Shown: one piece after another, positions 48,790-57,310 of the stretch | Layout of the letters: each line of letters starts with the position of its first letter | Numbering within the stretch: the stretch's first letter is position 1 | NCBI GenBank assembly: GCA_013824115.1 | Contig: PNNG01000010.1 | Coordinates: forward strand, 1 to 64,000 | DNA: 64,000 bases | DNA from: Sphingobacteriaceae bacterium | GTDB taxonomy: Bacteria > Bacteroidota > Bacteroidia > UBA7662 | Direction of reading: 5' to 3' | Position numbers and translations under genes: made by a program | The notes under the pieces: generated by a model | Seen by the model: only the letters and a program-made list of their open reading frames with translations | Database searches by the model: none | Told to the model about the DNA's origin: nothing

Positions 48790-49881
48790 TTATGGACTTA
48801 CAAAGTTGATGGTAATTTGCGCATAGGGTGCGTTGCCAATGCTGTTCAACATGGCAAAGGGTTGGTCTCCAAAAAATCCCCTGAAAAACTCCCTGCCGTT
48901 GGGCAATAAATCGGCATCATAACTGAAGTTCAAACGGTAACCTGCTTGTACCCCTAACCAAAAATAGCCAGTAAGTTGACGCATGTACTCAAGGCGTGGA
49001 CGAATTTCCCCACGGCGAATCTCCAAGCTGGCTTGGTCGGAACGAACTAGCGACAATGCATTCAAACGGTAGCTCTGTCCCTCCAATTCAAAGCCGGCCA
49101 ACAACATGCTATTGCGGTCGATATTGTAGCGTACTGCACCTCTGGCAGGCAACAAAGCCTCTACGCCCCACTTGCGATTGGGAGCGGTCCAGTTATACAT
49201 CACAATGGGAATCCAGTTCATAGCACCCACGCGGTAGGTGCGCGACAAACCCACACCCCATTGCTTGCGCTCATTGGGGCGTTTTCCCCACAGGGCTGCT
49301 GCCGAACCGCGCACATAAGGTTGTAATCCCCATCCAAAATCGCCGCTCATATCAACCGAACCTTGGAAAAGCACAAATTGATATTCGTTAATGGGCTTGT
49401 AAAGGGTGGTATTCAAACCGCCCGTGCGCAAACCGCGATCATTGAGGGTGTTTAAAACATCTTTGGCAGTGGCCTCACCGGCGATATTATTAATGTTGTA
49501 ACGGGTGTCCCAATAAGTGGCGCCGAGCTGCCATATAAAGTTATTTCGTGAAATAACCGGAATGTTGGCATTCAACCTGAAGCCACCGGTGTAAGTGGCC
49601 CTTCCTGTGCCTTGATTGGCAGGAACAATATCTTCCCCCTCGGCATAGCTACCTATTTTCGAGAAAGTCATGTCATAAGGACCCTGCAAATCCCAGCCCA
49701 CGCTCACAAATCGCTGGGGCGAGGTGCCTACTATGCGTGAGTTGGCATAGGTTTTTGATTTGCCTTCTACCAGCTCTACCGCTCCATAGTCTACTTCATC
49801 TTCCTCAGTAGTAGAGTCGGTTACTTGCGCCCATGTAATGCCCGTTGACAGGCAAAAGAGCAAACAAATGAGTTTTTTCAT
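48790..49881 (-). CDS. DUF6268 outer-membrane barrel protein
   Basis: 363 residues, signal peptide with cleavage after 'TWAQ' near 19. The rest is a beta-barrel: alternating 'FIWQLGATYWDTRYNI', 'WGLQPYVRGSAAALWG', 'WGVGLSRTYRVGAMNWIPI', 'WGVEALLPARGAVRYNI' and 'YFWLGVQAGYRLNFSYD', ending 'YAQITINFVSP'. This fits the DUF6268 family of Bacteroidota barrels of unknown role. Third gene of an operon with a small lipoprotein and DUF2147, then a terminator. No substrate known. Confidence 0.82.
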   Translation of the reverse strand: MKKLICLLFCLSTGITWAQVTDSTTEEDEVDYGAVELVEGKSKTYANSRIVGTSPQRFVSVGWDLQGPYDMTFSKIGSYAEGEDIVPANQGTGRATYTGGFRLNANIPVISRNNFIWQLGATYWDTRYNINNIAGEATAKDVLNTLNDRGLRTGGLNTTLYKPINEYQFVLFQGSVDMSGDFGWGLQPYVRGSAAALWGKRPNERKQWGVGLSRTYRVGAMNWIPIVMYNWTAPNRKWGVEALLPARGAVRYNIDRNSMLLAGFELEGQSYRLNALSLVRSDQASLEIRRGEIRPRLEYMRQLTGYFWLGVQAGYRLNFSYDADLLPNGREFFRGFFGDQPFAMLNSIGNAPYAQITINFVSP

Positions 49882-49884
49882 GGC

Positions 49885-50352
49885 TTATTGCTTTACAGCA
49901 ACGCGCTTCCAAACGTCGGTTCTGCCAAAGGTCTTCACCCCAATGTAACCACGAATATCGAGCGTATTGTTGTCCTTGGCCTTGATTACACAGCTGTAGG
50001 TATTGCCATTTTCAGGATCGTAAATGGTACCGTCTGTCCATTCTTTTTTGCCAGCATAAGTAAAGTCTTTCAAGATACGATACCCTTTCAATGGCACTTT
50101 GCGCATCGATTCGTCGGGATTGTTCTTATCTACCTTGGGCTGACCATTATCGGGATCATTGGGCTCGCGTAACCACACAATTTTGCCGTAATATTTGTCG
50201 GCGATTTTTTCCACTTTCACCCGGGCTTTGCCATGTGAAGGTTCCCAAACACCAATAAGCGTATCGCCTTCGGCATCTTGGGCGTGAAAGGCATCACTTC
50301 CAGCAAAAAGGCAGGCGCCCATCACCAGGGCAGCAACAAGTAACTTTTTCAT
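49885..50352 (-). CDS. DUF2147-family secreted protein
   Basis: 155 residues, signal peptide (cleavage near 25 after 'HAQ'). 'LIGVWEPSHGKARVKVEKIADKYYGKIVWL' and 'GYRILKDFTYAGKKEWTDGTIYDPENGNTYSC' and 'DIRGYIGVKTFGRTDVWKRV' are the DUF2147 lipocalin-like barrel. Found exported in many Bacteroidota and Proteobacteria; ligand unknown. Middle gene of the 50865-48790 operon, 3 bases before the DUF6268 ATG. Confidence 0.92.
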   Translation of the reverse strand: MKKLLVAALVMGACLFAGSDAFHAQDAEGDTLIGVWEPSHGKARVKVEKIADKYYGKIVWLREPNDPDNGQPKVDKNNPDESMRKVPLKGYRILKDFTYAGKKEWTDGTIYDPENGNTYSCVIKAKDNNTLDIRGYIGVKTFGRTDVWKRVAVKQ

Positions 50353-50370
50353 AATCGTCTGATTTTTAAA

Positions 50371-50865
50371 TTATTTTGAACTTACATCTAAACTAAATTC
50401 CAGTTTTGCCTTCAAACGCATATTGCCTTCGTATTCGCCTTTGAGGTTCAGGTCGGCTACCAAGGTCATGTCTGATAAGGCAAAAAAATCGGCCAGGCCC
50501 TTTTGGTCGTCGGCAACCTGCAATTGCACACTGCTGCTTCCATCGGGCAGTGGATTCAAAAACGCCACTTTTTGCATGGCTACACCCGATCCGGCAAACT
50601 GCAAGGTGATATCGCTGATGAGCGCCAAATCGGCTGGCTCTTCCGCGGTAATGGTTACGCTGGTCAATCGGGCACCTGCCAATTTCCCACCTTCAAGCGC
50701 TTCCGATAAATCGGCCTTCCAACTAGCTTGCGCGGTATTCGAGCCATCGAAAAGGGGACCTTCTGCTTCGAGTACTATTTCAGCCGGACTATAAACCGCC
50801 TTTTCCGTTTTTCCGCATGCCGCCACCATCAGTAGCAAAGCAAATGCTGCGAGCGTATTTTTCAT
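50371..50865 (-). CDS. small predicted lipoprotein, first gene of envelope operon
   Basis: 164 residues, lipobox 'MVAAC' (Cys near 17). The mature region is rich in beta-type alternation and repeated hydrophobic 'LxVADLNLKGEY' segments; a calycin- or Ig-like fold is possible but no family is recognised. It heads the operon with DUF2147 (18-base gap) and DUF6268. Promoter at 50898. Confidence 0.75.
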   Translation of the reverse strand: MKNTLAAFALLLMVAACGKTEKAVYSPAEIVLEAEGPLFDGSNTAQASWKADLSEALEGGKLAGARLTSVTITAEEPADLALISDITLQFAGSGVAMQKVAFLNPLPDGSSSVQLQVADDQKGLADFFALSDMTLVADLNLKGEYEGNMRLKAKLEFSLDVSSK

Positions 50866-50897
50866 ATTTCAGGTTTAGCCGTTTTGCGGCTGGGTTC

Positions 50898-50905
50898 CAA
50901 ATATA
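50898..50905 (-). promoter_or_regulatory. -7 element for the lipoprotein-DUF2147-DUF6268 operon
   Basis: TATATTTG on the minus strand, 32 bases before ATG 50865. Confidence 0.5.
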
Positions 50906-51038
50906 GAAAAGGAAAGTTCCGAAAAACCAACCACTATCGAAAATTGCGGCAATAGGGTCAAGCTGGAAAAGTGCATAATCTGTTTTAGGCAGGACAAACT
51001 GCCCGGAAAAAGCAACGCACTGCCTTCATCTGTACACT

Positions 51039-51046
51039 TATATTTG
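51039..51046 (+). promoter_or_regulatory. -7 element abutting the M1 aminopeptidase start
   Basis: TATATTTG, exactly 4 bases before ATG 51051; predicts a leaderless mRNA. It faces the divergent -7 element at 50898 across about 130 bases. Confidence 0.6.
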
Positions 51047-51050
51047 CACG

Positions 51051-52925
51051 ATGAAACTATTTCCACTCGCCGCAGGCCTTATTATGTTGTTCACCACCAT
51101 CCTGCTCCCGGGCTGCAAAGAATCACCTTCAAATGTCAATATGGAAAGCACCTTTATAACCGACCCACACAGCTACGCAAAACCTGCTGTAAGCCGTGTA
51201 GAAGCGCTTGATTTACAACTTACTGTTGACTTTGATGCCAAAATACTTTTTGGCACCGCCCATTGGACGTTGGCACCCGGTCATGGTGATACGCTCATAT
51301 TAGACACCTATGACCTCGACATATCAGCTATCGAAATTGACGGTAAAGGCGTGGCTTTTTTACTTGGTGCCAAGGACCCTATTTTAGGACAACCCCTGTT
51401 TATCCCTTTGCCAGCCAATAGCAAGCAAGTAAGTATTCGTTACGGCACCTTTCCAGGTGCAAGGGCACTACAATGGCTCAGTGCCGAACAAACGGCCGGC
51501 AAAAAACAGCCCTTTCTATTTACCCAAAGTCAAGCCATTTTGGCACGTACCTGGCTACCATGCCAAGACAGTCCGGGTTTGCGCTACCGTTACAAAGCCA
51601 GCATTCAGGTGCCGGTGGGAATGATGGCACTTATGAGCGCCACCAATCCGCAACAACGTGCGGCCGACGGTAAGTACCAGTTTGAGATGGAGATACCCGT
51701 ACCTGCCTACCTGATGGCTTTGGCAGTGGGAGATATTGATTTTAAATCGGTAGGAAACCGCACCGGAGTATATGCCGAGCCTTCGATGCTCGAGAAATCG
51801 GTTTACGAATTCGGCGAAATGGAAAAAATGCTTGAAGCTGCCGAGGCATTGTACGGTCCATATGCCTGGGGCCGCTACGATGTGCTGGTGCTTCCTCCCA
51901 GCTTTCCCTTTGGCGGCATGGAAAATCCCCGCCTCACCTTTGCCACACCAACCATTATCACCGGCGACCGTTCGCTGGTGTCGCTCATTGCCCATGAACT
52001 GGCACACAGCTGGAGTGGCAACCTCGTAACCAATGCTACCTGGAACGACTTCTGGTTGAACGAAGGCTTTACCGTTTACTTTGAAAACCGCATCATGGAG
52101 GCCGTTTATGGCCGCGATTATGCGGAAATGCTGGCCGGCATTAGCCATGCCGACGTGATGGAAGAAATTGTAGACCTCACTGCCCAGGGAAAGGCCGATA
52201 AAACCAAGCTCAAAGCCCAAATGGAAGGTGAAGACCCCGACGATGGGGTTGGTCCTATTGCCTACGACAAAGGCTATTATTTCTTGCGACTCTTAGAAGA
52301 AACCATCGGCCGTGAACGTTGGGATGCCTTTTTGCGGGGCTACTTTGCCGAAAATGCTTTCAAGAGCATGCATACCGAGCGTTTTATCGACATCCTGAAA
52401 AAAGAGTTGACGGAGGAGGAATGGAAGCTCATCGGTCCAAAAGCGTGGATTTACGAAACAGGCATGCCTGCCAATTGTCCACAACCCGAAAGCCAGCGCT
52501 TTGATGCCGTTCGCCTCAAGCTCGAGCAGTGGCGAAAAGGAGAAAAGGCCGCCAAATCGGAATACAGCCAATGGAGCGCCCACGAATGGGTGTACTTCAT
52601 CCGTGGACTCGAAGCCAAGGATGGCGCAAATACTCCCCTACTCGATGAGGAATTTGGCTTCACCAAAAGCAAAAACGCCGAGATATTGAGTGTATGGTTT
52701 GTGTATGTGATCCGCAATGCGCCTGCACATGCGCAAAGCAAGGCCTTCAAAGAAGCATTAAGTGGCTTTTTGACGCAGGTTGGCCGTCGGAAATTCCTCA
52801 TGCCCACCTACCGGGCACTCAAAGAAACCGGCCAGCTCGAATGGGCGCGTACGGTTTACACCACCGCACGGCCCAATTACCATGCGGTTGCCCGTCAAAG
52901 TGTAGATGCCCTGTTAGGCATTTAA
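51051..52925 (+). CDS. M1-family zinc aminopeptidase, lipoprotein
   Basis: 624 residues. Lipobox 'LLPGC' (Cys22), so outer or inner membrane anchored. N-terminal saddle domain to about 235; catalytic domain has the exopeptidase motif 'GGMEN' at 288-292, zinc site 'HELAH' at 315-319 and Glu338 in 'WLNEGFTVYFE'. C-terminal leukotriene-A4-hydrolase-like helical domain from about 480. It should trim N-terminal amino acids from peptides in the periplasm or on the surface. No operon partner; promoter directly upstream with predicted leaderless mRNA. Confidence 0.93.
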   Translation: MKLFPLAAGLIMLFTTILLPGCKESPSNVNMESTFITDPHSYAKPAVSRVEALDLQLTVDFDAKILFGTAHWTLAPGHGDTLILDTYDLDISAIEIDGKGVAFLLGAKDPILGQPLFIPLPANSKQVSIRYGTFPGARALQWLSAEQTAGKKQPFLFTQSQAILARTWLPCQDSPGLRYRYKASIQVPVGMMALMSATNPQQRAADGKYQFEMEIPVPAYLMALAVGDIDFKSVGNRTGVYAEPSMLEKSVYEFGEMEKMLEAAEALYGPYAWGRYDVLVLPPSFPFGGMENPRLTFATPTIITGDRSLVSLIAHELAHSWSGNLVTNATWNDFWLNEGFTVYFENRIMEAVYGRDYAEMLAGISHADVMEEIVDLTAQGKADKTKLKAQMEGEDPDDGVGPIAYDKGYYFLRLLEETIGRERWDAFLRGYFAENAFKSMHTERFIDILKKELTEEEWKLIGPKAWIYETGMPANCPQPESQRFDAVRLKLEQWRKGEKAAKSEYSQWSAHEWVYFIRGLEAKDGANTPLLDEEFGFTKSKNAEILSVWFVYVIRNAPAHAQSKAFKEALSGFLTQVGRRKFLMPTYRALKETGQLEWARTVYTTARPNYHAVARQSVDALLGI

Positions 52926-52935
52926 TTTCGGATAC

Positions 52936-52965
52936 TTGATTGCTACGGCCTTTCTGTTAGTTTTG
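52936..52965 (+). promoter_or_regulatory. promoter of deacetylase-TatD-asparaginase operon
   Basis: TTG (52936-52938), 19-base spacer, TAGTTTTG (52958-52965): a full match to the Bacteroidota -33/-7 pattern, 16 bases before the TTG start at 52982. Confidence 0.7.
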
Positions 52966-52981
52966 CACTAAAAGCACTGCT

Positions 52982-53590
52982 TTGTTTCGCACCCCTGATT
53001 TTGTTCGTCGAATGACTCCCTCGGTTGATTGGGGCGATTACAAACAAACTGACAGAAAGGTGTATCTCACTTTCGACGACGGTCCCATTCCCGAGGTCAC
53101 GCCTTGGGTATTAGATGTATTGAAAAAATTCAGGGCCAAAGCCACCTTTTTTTGTTTAGGAAAGCATGTGAACCGCTATCCCGAACTTTTTGAGCGCATT
53201 CTGCAAGAGGGCCACCGTGTAGGCAACCATACCTGGGACCATCCCGATGCCTGGAAGACCGACAACCTCACCTATTATAAGAGTGTGTTGAAGACCCACG
53301 ATCTGGTACAAAGCGATTTATTTCGTCCACCCTACGGCCGCATCACTCCACGCCAGGTAAAAGCTTTGCGGCAACGCTATAAAATCATATTGTGGTCGGT
53401 TTTAAGTGAAGACTACGACCGAACGCAAAAACCCGAACAATGCGTGGCCAACATCACTGGCAAGGTGCGTTCGGGCGACATCTTGGTTTTTCACGACAGC
53501 ATCAAAGCAGCGCCTAACCTGCAGGGCTGCTTAGAACCCACTTTAGAATATTTGGTAGCGCAGGGCTTCCGTTTCGAAACCATCGAATGA
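52982..53590 (+). CDS. NodB-family polysaccharide deacetylase, TTG start
   Basis: 202 residues from TTG 52982. ATG 53012 would remove a 'FRTPDFVRRMTPSVDW' lead-in that has clear counterparts in relatives, so TTG is preferred. NodB homology: 'YLTFDDGPIPEVTPWVLDVL' (catalytic Asp and metal Asp), 'ATFFCLGKHVNRYP', metal-binding 'GHRVGNHTWDHPD', 'FRPPYGRITP', 'ILVFHDS'. No signal peptide; it probably acts on a sugar such as N-acetylglucosamine in cell wall or glycan metabolism. Overlaps tatD by 4 bases. Confidence 0.9.
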   Translation: MFRTPDFVRRMTPSVDWGDYKQTDRKVYLTFDDGPIPEVTPWVLDVLKKFRAKATFFCLGKHVNRYPELFERILQEGHRVGNHTWDHPDAWKTDNLTYYKSVLKTHDLVQSDLFRPPYGRITPRQVKALRQRYKIILWSVLSEDYDRTQKPEQCVANITGKVRSGDILVFHDSIKAAPNLQGCLEPTLEYLVAQGFRFETIE

Positions 53591-54348
53591 CCATCATCGA
53601 TACCCACGCTCATTTATACAGCGATCAGTTCAATGCCGACCGCGAAGCCATGGTGCAGCGCGCCTTGGCCAGCGGCCTTGAGCTCATGCTGCTTCCCAAT
53701 ATCGATTTAGACAGTGTGGGGCCCATGCATCAACTCGAAGACGCCCATCCCCAGCACATGCGCAGCATGATGGGCTTACACCCCGGATCGGTAGAAAGCG
53801 ATTGGCAAGAAGTGCTGGAACTATTGAGGCCTTGGTTCGAAAAACGCAATTATGTGGCGGTAGGTGAAATTGGCATTGATTTGTATTGGCGCCAAGACAA
53901 CCTTCCTGAGCAACAACAGGCCTTTTTGCAACAGGTGCAATGGGCATTGGAGCTCGATTTGCCAGTGGTCATTCATTCACGCGAAAGCTGTTCGTTGCTC
54001 CTCGACTTGCTGGGAGATTTGCCTGTTAGAGGCGTATTCCACTGTTTTACGGGCAACAGTGAGGAAGCAAAACGGATTATTGACCGGGGCATGTACGTGG
54101 GCATAGGCGGGGTACTAACTTATAAGGCCAACCAGCCGGTGCGCGATTTATTTTCGCAGCTACCACGCGATAGGGTAGTGCTCGAAACCGACGCCCCTTA
54201 TTTGGCACCCATTCCCCACCGCGGCAAACGCAACGAGAGCGCATACATCAACCATGTAGCTGCAACTTTGGCCGATGTATGGGGCATTTCGGTAAGCGAA
54301 GTGTGCAGCATTACGAGCCAAAATGCCAAAGAACTGTTCCGATTATGA
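53587..54348 (+). CDS. tatD: TatD-family metal-dependent hydrolase
   Basis: 253 residues, TIM-barrel. 'IDTHAHLYSDQF' (HxH), 'GEIGIDLYW' (Glu), 'LPVVIHSRESC' (His), 'FHCFTGNSEEAKR' (His) and 'ETDAPYLAPIPHRGKRN' (Asp) give the complete metal site. TatD proteins are 3'-5' exonucleases or D-aminoacyl-type hydrolases; YcfH-like members are widespread housekeeping enzymes. Overlaps asparaginase by 4 bases (ATGA). Confidence 0.93.
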   Translation: MTIIDTHAHLYSDQFNADREAMVQRALASGLELMLLPNIDLDSVGPMHQLEDAHPQHMRSMMGLHPGSVESDWQEVLELLRPWFEKRNYVAVGEIGIDLYWRQDNLPEQQQAFLQQVQWALELDLPVVIHSRESCSLLLDLLGDLPVRGVFHCFTGNSEEAKRIIDRGMYVGIGGVLTYKANQPVRDLFSQLPRDRVVLETDAPYLAPIPHRGKRNESAYINHVAATLADVWGISVSEVCSITSQNAKELFRL

Positions 54349-55373
54349 GCAAACGTATCCTCATCCTTTATACTGGCGGAACCATCGGCATGATTCAAGA
54401 TCCGGTTTCGGGCATACTGCGTCCTTTTGATTTGGAGCAGATATTGGCTCAAGTGCCCGAAATCAGCATTTTCGGATATCAGCTCGATGCTGTTGCCTTT
54501 GAGCAGCCTATCGACTCGTCGAATATGACGCCCGAAATTTGGATACACATGGCCAACATCATCGGCCAGCATTACCATACACATGATGGCTTTGTGATTT
54601 TACACGGAAGCGACACCATGGCGTATACTGCCAGTGCTTTGAGTTTTTTGTTGGAGAACCTCGACAAATGTGTGGTACTTACTGGTTCGCAATTACCCAT
54701 AGGCCACGTACGTACCGATGCCAAAGAAAACCTCATCACCAGTATTGAAATTGCAGCCGCCTGTGATGAGCATGGAAACAGCCGCGTGCCCGAGGTGTGC
54801 CTCTATTTCGATTATCAGCTATACAGAGGCAACCGGGTAATCAAGTACAATGCCGAAAAATTTGAAGCCTTCCATTCACCCAACTATCCCCCTTTGGCAG
54901 AAGCTGGCATTCGTATCCGCTACCATAGCAATGCCATTTTACCCAAGCGGATGGGCGGATTAAAGGTGCACCGCCATATGTCGACCGCGGTAGGCAGCCT
55001 GAAGCTTTTTCCGGGCTTATCGGCCATGCTGTTAAACCAAATCCTGCATACCCCCGGCATGGATGTTATGCTCATTGAGGGATTTGGAGCTGGCAATGCC
55101 CCCACCGCTCCTTGGTTTACGCAAACCCTTGGGTCCTTTATTCAAAAAGGCGGCCTTGTGGTAGACATCACGCAATGCCACGGTGGCTCGGTTGAGTTGG
55201 GCAAATACGAAACAAGTGCTGCCTTGCTTCAAATGGGGGTAATCAGTGGTCACGACCTTACTTTTGAAGCCGCCATCTGCAAATCGATGTTCCTTCTTGG
55301 CCTTGGATGGAAGGGCGAAAAATTCACCGAAGCCTTCGGAAAAAGTTTGTCTGGAGAATTGTCAAAATTTTGA
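54345..55373 (+). CDS. ansA: type I L-asparaginase
   Basis: 342 residues from ATG 54345. Two threonine catalytic motifs: 'ILYTGGTIGMI' near the N-terminus and 'FVILHGSDTMAYTASALSF'. 'LTGSQLPIGHVRTDAKENL' and 'HGGSVELGKYETSAAL' complete the cytoplasmic type I enzyme; no signal peptide. Hydrolyses Asn to Asp and ammonia. Last gene of the operon; no convincing terminator follows before the tRNA. Confidence 0.94.
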   Translation: MSKRILILYTGGTIGMIQDPVSGILRPFDLEQILAQVPEISIFGYQLDAVAFEQPIDSSNMTPEIWIHMANIIGQHYHTHDGFVILHGSDTMAYTASALSFLLENLDKCVVLTGSQLPIGHVRTDAKENLITSIEIAAACDEHGNSRVPEVCLYFDYQLYRGNRVIKYNAEKFEAFHSPNYPPLAEAGIRIRYHSNAILPKRMGGLKVHRHMSTAVGSLKLFPGLSAMLLNQILHTPGMDVMLIEGFGAGNAPTAPWFTQTLGSFIQKGGLVVDITQCHGGSVELGKYETSAALLQMGVISGHDLTFEAAICKSMFLLGLGWKGEKFTEAFGKSLSGELSKF

Positions 55374-55442
55374 TAAAATAGGCTTAACCACATGCGTGAA
55401 TAGAATTTTCGTATATTGGCACCGTTAAAAAGACGGTTTGTA

Positions 55443-55529
55443 GGAGAGGTGTCCGAGTGGTTGAAGGAGCACGCCTGGAAAGTGTGTATACTCGAAAGGG
55501 TATCGCGGGTTCGAATCCCGCTCTCTCCG
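55443..55529 (+). tRNA. tRNA-Ser (anticodon GGA)
   Basis: Cloverleaf with acceptor GGAGAGG / TCTCTCC (one G-U pair), anticodon stem CACGC / GTGTG with loop CTGGAAA and anticodon GGA at 55477-55479, a long class II variable arm (TATACTCGAAAGGGTATC) and T arm CGGGTTCGAATCCCG. Discriminator G at 55529; CCA is not encoded. Reads UCC and UCU serine codons. Confidence 0.97.
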
Positions 55530-55585
55530 CGAGTTCACTGCTTGGTTAAGCCTTGAATACGAACCCATAAGAAGTAATTTACCTG

Positions 55586-56419
55586 ATGAAACAATCTAAA
55601 CAACAACAATCAATTATGAAAAAAGTGTTCATGGTCATGCTCGCCATTGTGATGGGCGTGACTTCTGCGGTAAGCTTGCAAGCTCAGGACTCAACCGCTG
55701 CCCAGGAAGAAATGGTAGACTCAGCTGCTACTGAAGGTGCCGGTGAAGAAATGGCAACCGATGAGACTGCTTCTCCTGCGGCCGAGGAAAGCGTGCACTA
55801 TGTGATGAAGCAGAAATTCATTGAAGGTGACTGGAAATGGATGACTCCAGTATTGCTTTGTTTGATTATCGGTTTGGCCATCGTAGTTGAGCGTATCATT
55901 TATTTGAATTTGGCTACCACCAACACTGAAAAACTGCTTAACAAAATCGAAGCAGCAATCAACTCAGGTGGTGTTGACGCTGCGAAAGAGGTTTGTCGCA
56001 ACACCCGTGGCCCAGTTGCCAGCATTTTTTATCAAGGCTTAGACCGTGCCCACGAAGGCATTGAAATTGTAGAAAAATCTATCGTTTCTTATGGTTCGGT
56101 TCAAATGGGCCAAATGGAACGTGGTCTGATTTGGATTTCGCTATTTATCGCTTTGGCTCCCATGCTCGGATTTATGGGTACAGTAGTGGGTATGATTCAG
56201 GCCTTCGATGCTATCGAAGCAGCAGGTGATATTAGCCCAACCCTGGTAGCAGGTGGTATCAAAGTGGCCCTTTTGACAACGGTTGCTGGTTTGATCGTGG
56301 CGGTTATCCTCCAAATCTTTTACAACTACCTCGTATCAAAGGTCGACGGATTGGTAAATGGCATGGAAGATGCCAGCATTTCGCTTATCGACATTTTGGT
56401 GAAATACGAAAGGAAGTAA
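55586..56419 (+). CDS. exbB: MotA/TolQ/ExbB proton channel protein
   Basis: 277 residues from ATG 55586; ATG 55616 ('MKKVFMVMLAIVMG') gives a typical signal or first membrane helix and is a credible alternative. An acidic 'QEEMVDSAATEGAGEEMATD' linker follows, then the ExbB core: helix 'WMTPVLLCLIIGLAIVVERI', a cytoplasmic loop (about 100-165), then 'LIWISLFIALAPMLGFMGTV' and 'LLTTVAGLIVAVILQIFY'. It forms the stator-like pentamer that uses proton-motive force to drive outer-membrane transport. First gene of the cluster to 57778. Confidence 0.92.
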   Translation: MKQSKQQQSIMKKVFMVMLAIVMGVTSAVSLQAQDSTAAQEEMVDSAATEGAGEEMATDETASPAAEESVHYVMKQKFIEGDWKWMTPVLLCLIIGLAIVVERIIYLNLATTNTEKLLNKIEAAINSGGVDAAKEVCRNTRGPVASIFYQGLDRAHEGIEIVEKSIVSYGSVQMGQMERGLIWISLFIALAPMLGFMGTVVGMIQAFDAIEAAGDISPTLVAGGIKVALLTTVAGLIVAVILQIFYNYLVSKVDGLVNGMEDASISLIDILVKYERK

Positions 56420-56425
56420 TCTGTC

Positions 56426-56755
56426 ATGAACGACTTGATAATTAACATCATGTTCATTGTCACCTACATCTTGCTAGGTGTAAGTGTCATTGGTGCTATC
56501 GTTTTCCCAATCATCAATATGATTGGTGACTTCAAAAAAGCCAAGGGATCATTGGTTGGAATAGGCATCGTAGCCGTGCTATTTATTATTAGCTACGCCC
56601 TTTCTGGCAGTGAAGTGCTTGAATCTTACGAAAAATTCGGTGTTACTGCCACTTCTTCGCGAATCATTGGTGCGTCATTAATCATGATGTATATCATGAG
56701 CATTGGCGCTATCGTAATGGCCATCGTTGGAGAAGTGTACAAAGCTTTCAAATAA
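56426..56755 (+). CDS. three-helix membrane protein between exbB and exbD
   Basis: 109 residues; predicted helices at about 5-27, 45-63 and 80-105 ('ILLGVSVIGAIVFPIINMI', 'GIGIVAVLFIISYALSGSEV', 'LIMMYIMSIGAIVMAIV'). No named family, but a protein of this size commonly lies here in Bacteroidota. It begins 6 bases after exbB and overlaps exbD by one base, so it may be an extra subunit of the motor; this is inference. Confidence 0.8.
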   Translation: MNDLIINIMFIVTYILLGVSVIGAIVFPIINMIGDFKKAKGSLVGIGIVAVLFIISYALSGSEVLESYEKFGVTATSSRIIGASLIMMYIMSIGAIVMAIVGEVYKAFK

Positions 56756-57309
56756 TGCCTAGGAAACAAGGTAGAGGAACGCCCGAGGTGAACGCAGGAT
56801 CGATGGCCGACATCGCCTTCCTGTTGTTGATTTTCTTTCTGGTAACCACCACGATTGATACTGATAAGGGTATTGCAATCCGTCTCCCCCCTATGCCTGA
56901 GCCCAACCAGCCCGAAAACAACATCAAGCTAAAAGAGCGAAATGTTTTGAAGGTATTGGTGAACGCAGCTGACCAGTTGTTGGTGGACGGAAAGCCAATG
57001 AGCATCAAAGAATTGAAAAAGACCACCAAGGATTTTATTGACAATCCATCACAAGATCCTACGAAAGCCGAAAGCCCTATGAAGGCGGTGATTTCTTTGA
57101 AGAACGACCGTGGAACCTCGTATAACTTGTACATTCAAGTGCACAACGAACTCAAGGCCGCTTACAACGAGTTGCGTGAAGCCAAAGCACAAGGTGAATT
57201 TGGCCGCGCTTTCGATAAGCTTACAGAATCACAACAGAACGAAATCAAAGACTATTATCGTCAGGTGATTTCTGAAGCAGAACCTGAAGACATAGGAGGA
57301 GGAAATTAA
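56755..57309 (+). CDS. exbD: ExbD/TolR-family biopolymer transport protein, first copy
   Basis: 184 residues. N-terminal 'GTPEVNAGSMADIAFLLLIFFLVTTTI' is the single membrane helix with the proton-carrying Asp ('ADIAFLLL'). The periplasmic domain is longer than usual (to 184) and ends in a basic-acidic helix 'FDKLTESQQNEIKDYYRQV'. The next exbD starts one base after, with an AGGAGGAGG stretch at its upstream end. Confidence 0.92.
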   Translation: MPRKQGRGTPEVNAGSMADIAFLLLIFFLVTTTIDTDKGIAIRLPPMPEPNQPENNIKLKERNVLKVLVNAADQLLVDGKPMSIKELKKTTKDFIDNPSQDPTKAESPMKAVISLKNDRGTSYNLYIQVHNELKAAYNELREAKAQGEFGRAFDKLTESQQNEIKDYYRQVISEAEPEDIGGGN

Positions 57310-57310
57310 T

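Noticed and set aside
51555-52220. 221-residue frame antisense to the M1 peptidase
   Set aside because: Opposite to the catalytic HELAH region of a clear gene; no motif.
55374-55442. Promoter for tRNA-Ser at TATATTGG near 55421
   Set aside because: Only a partial match to TAnnTTTG; a bona fide promoter cannot be claimed.
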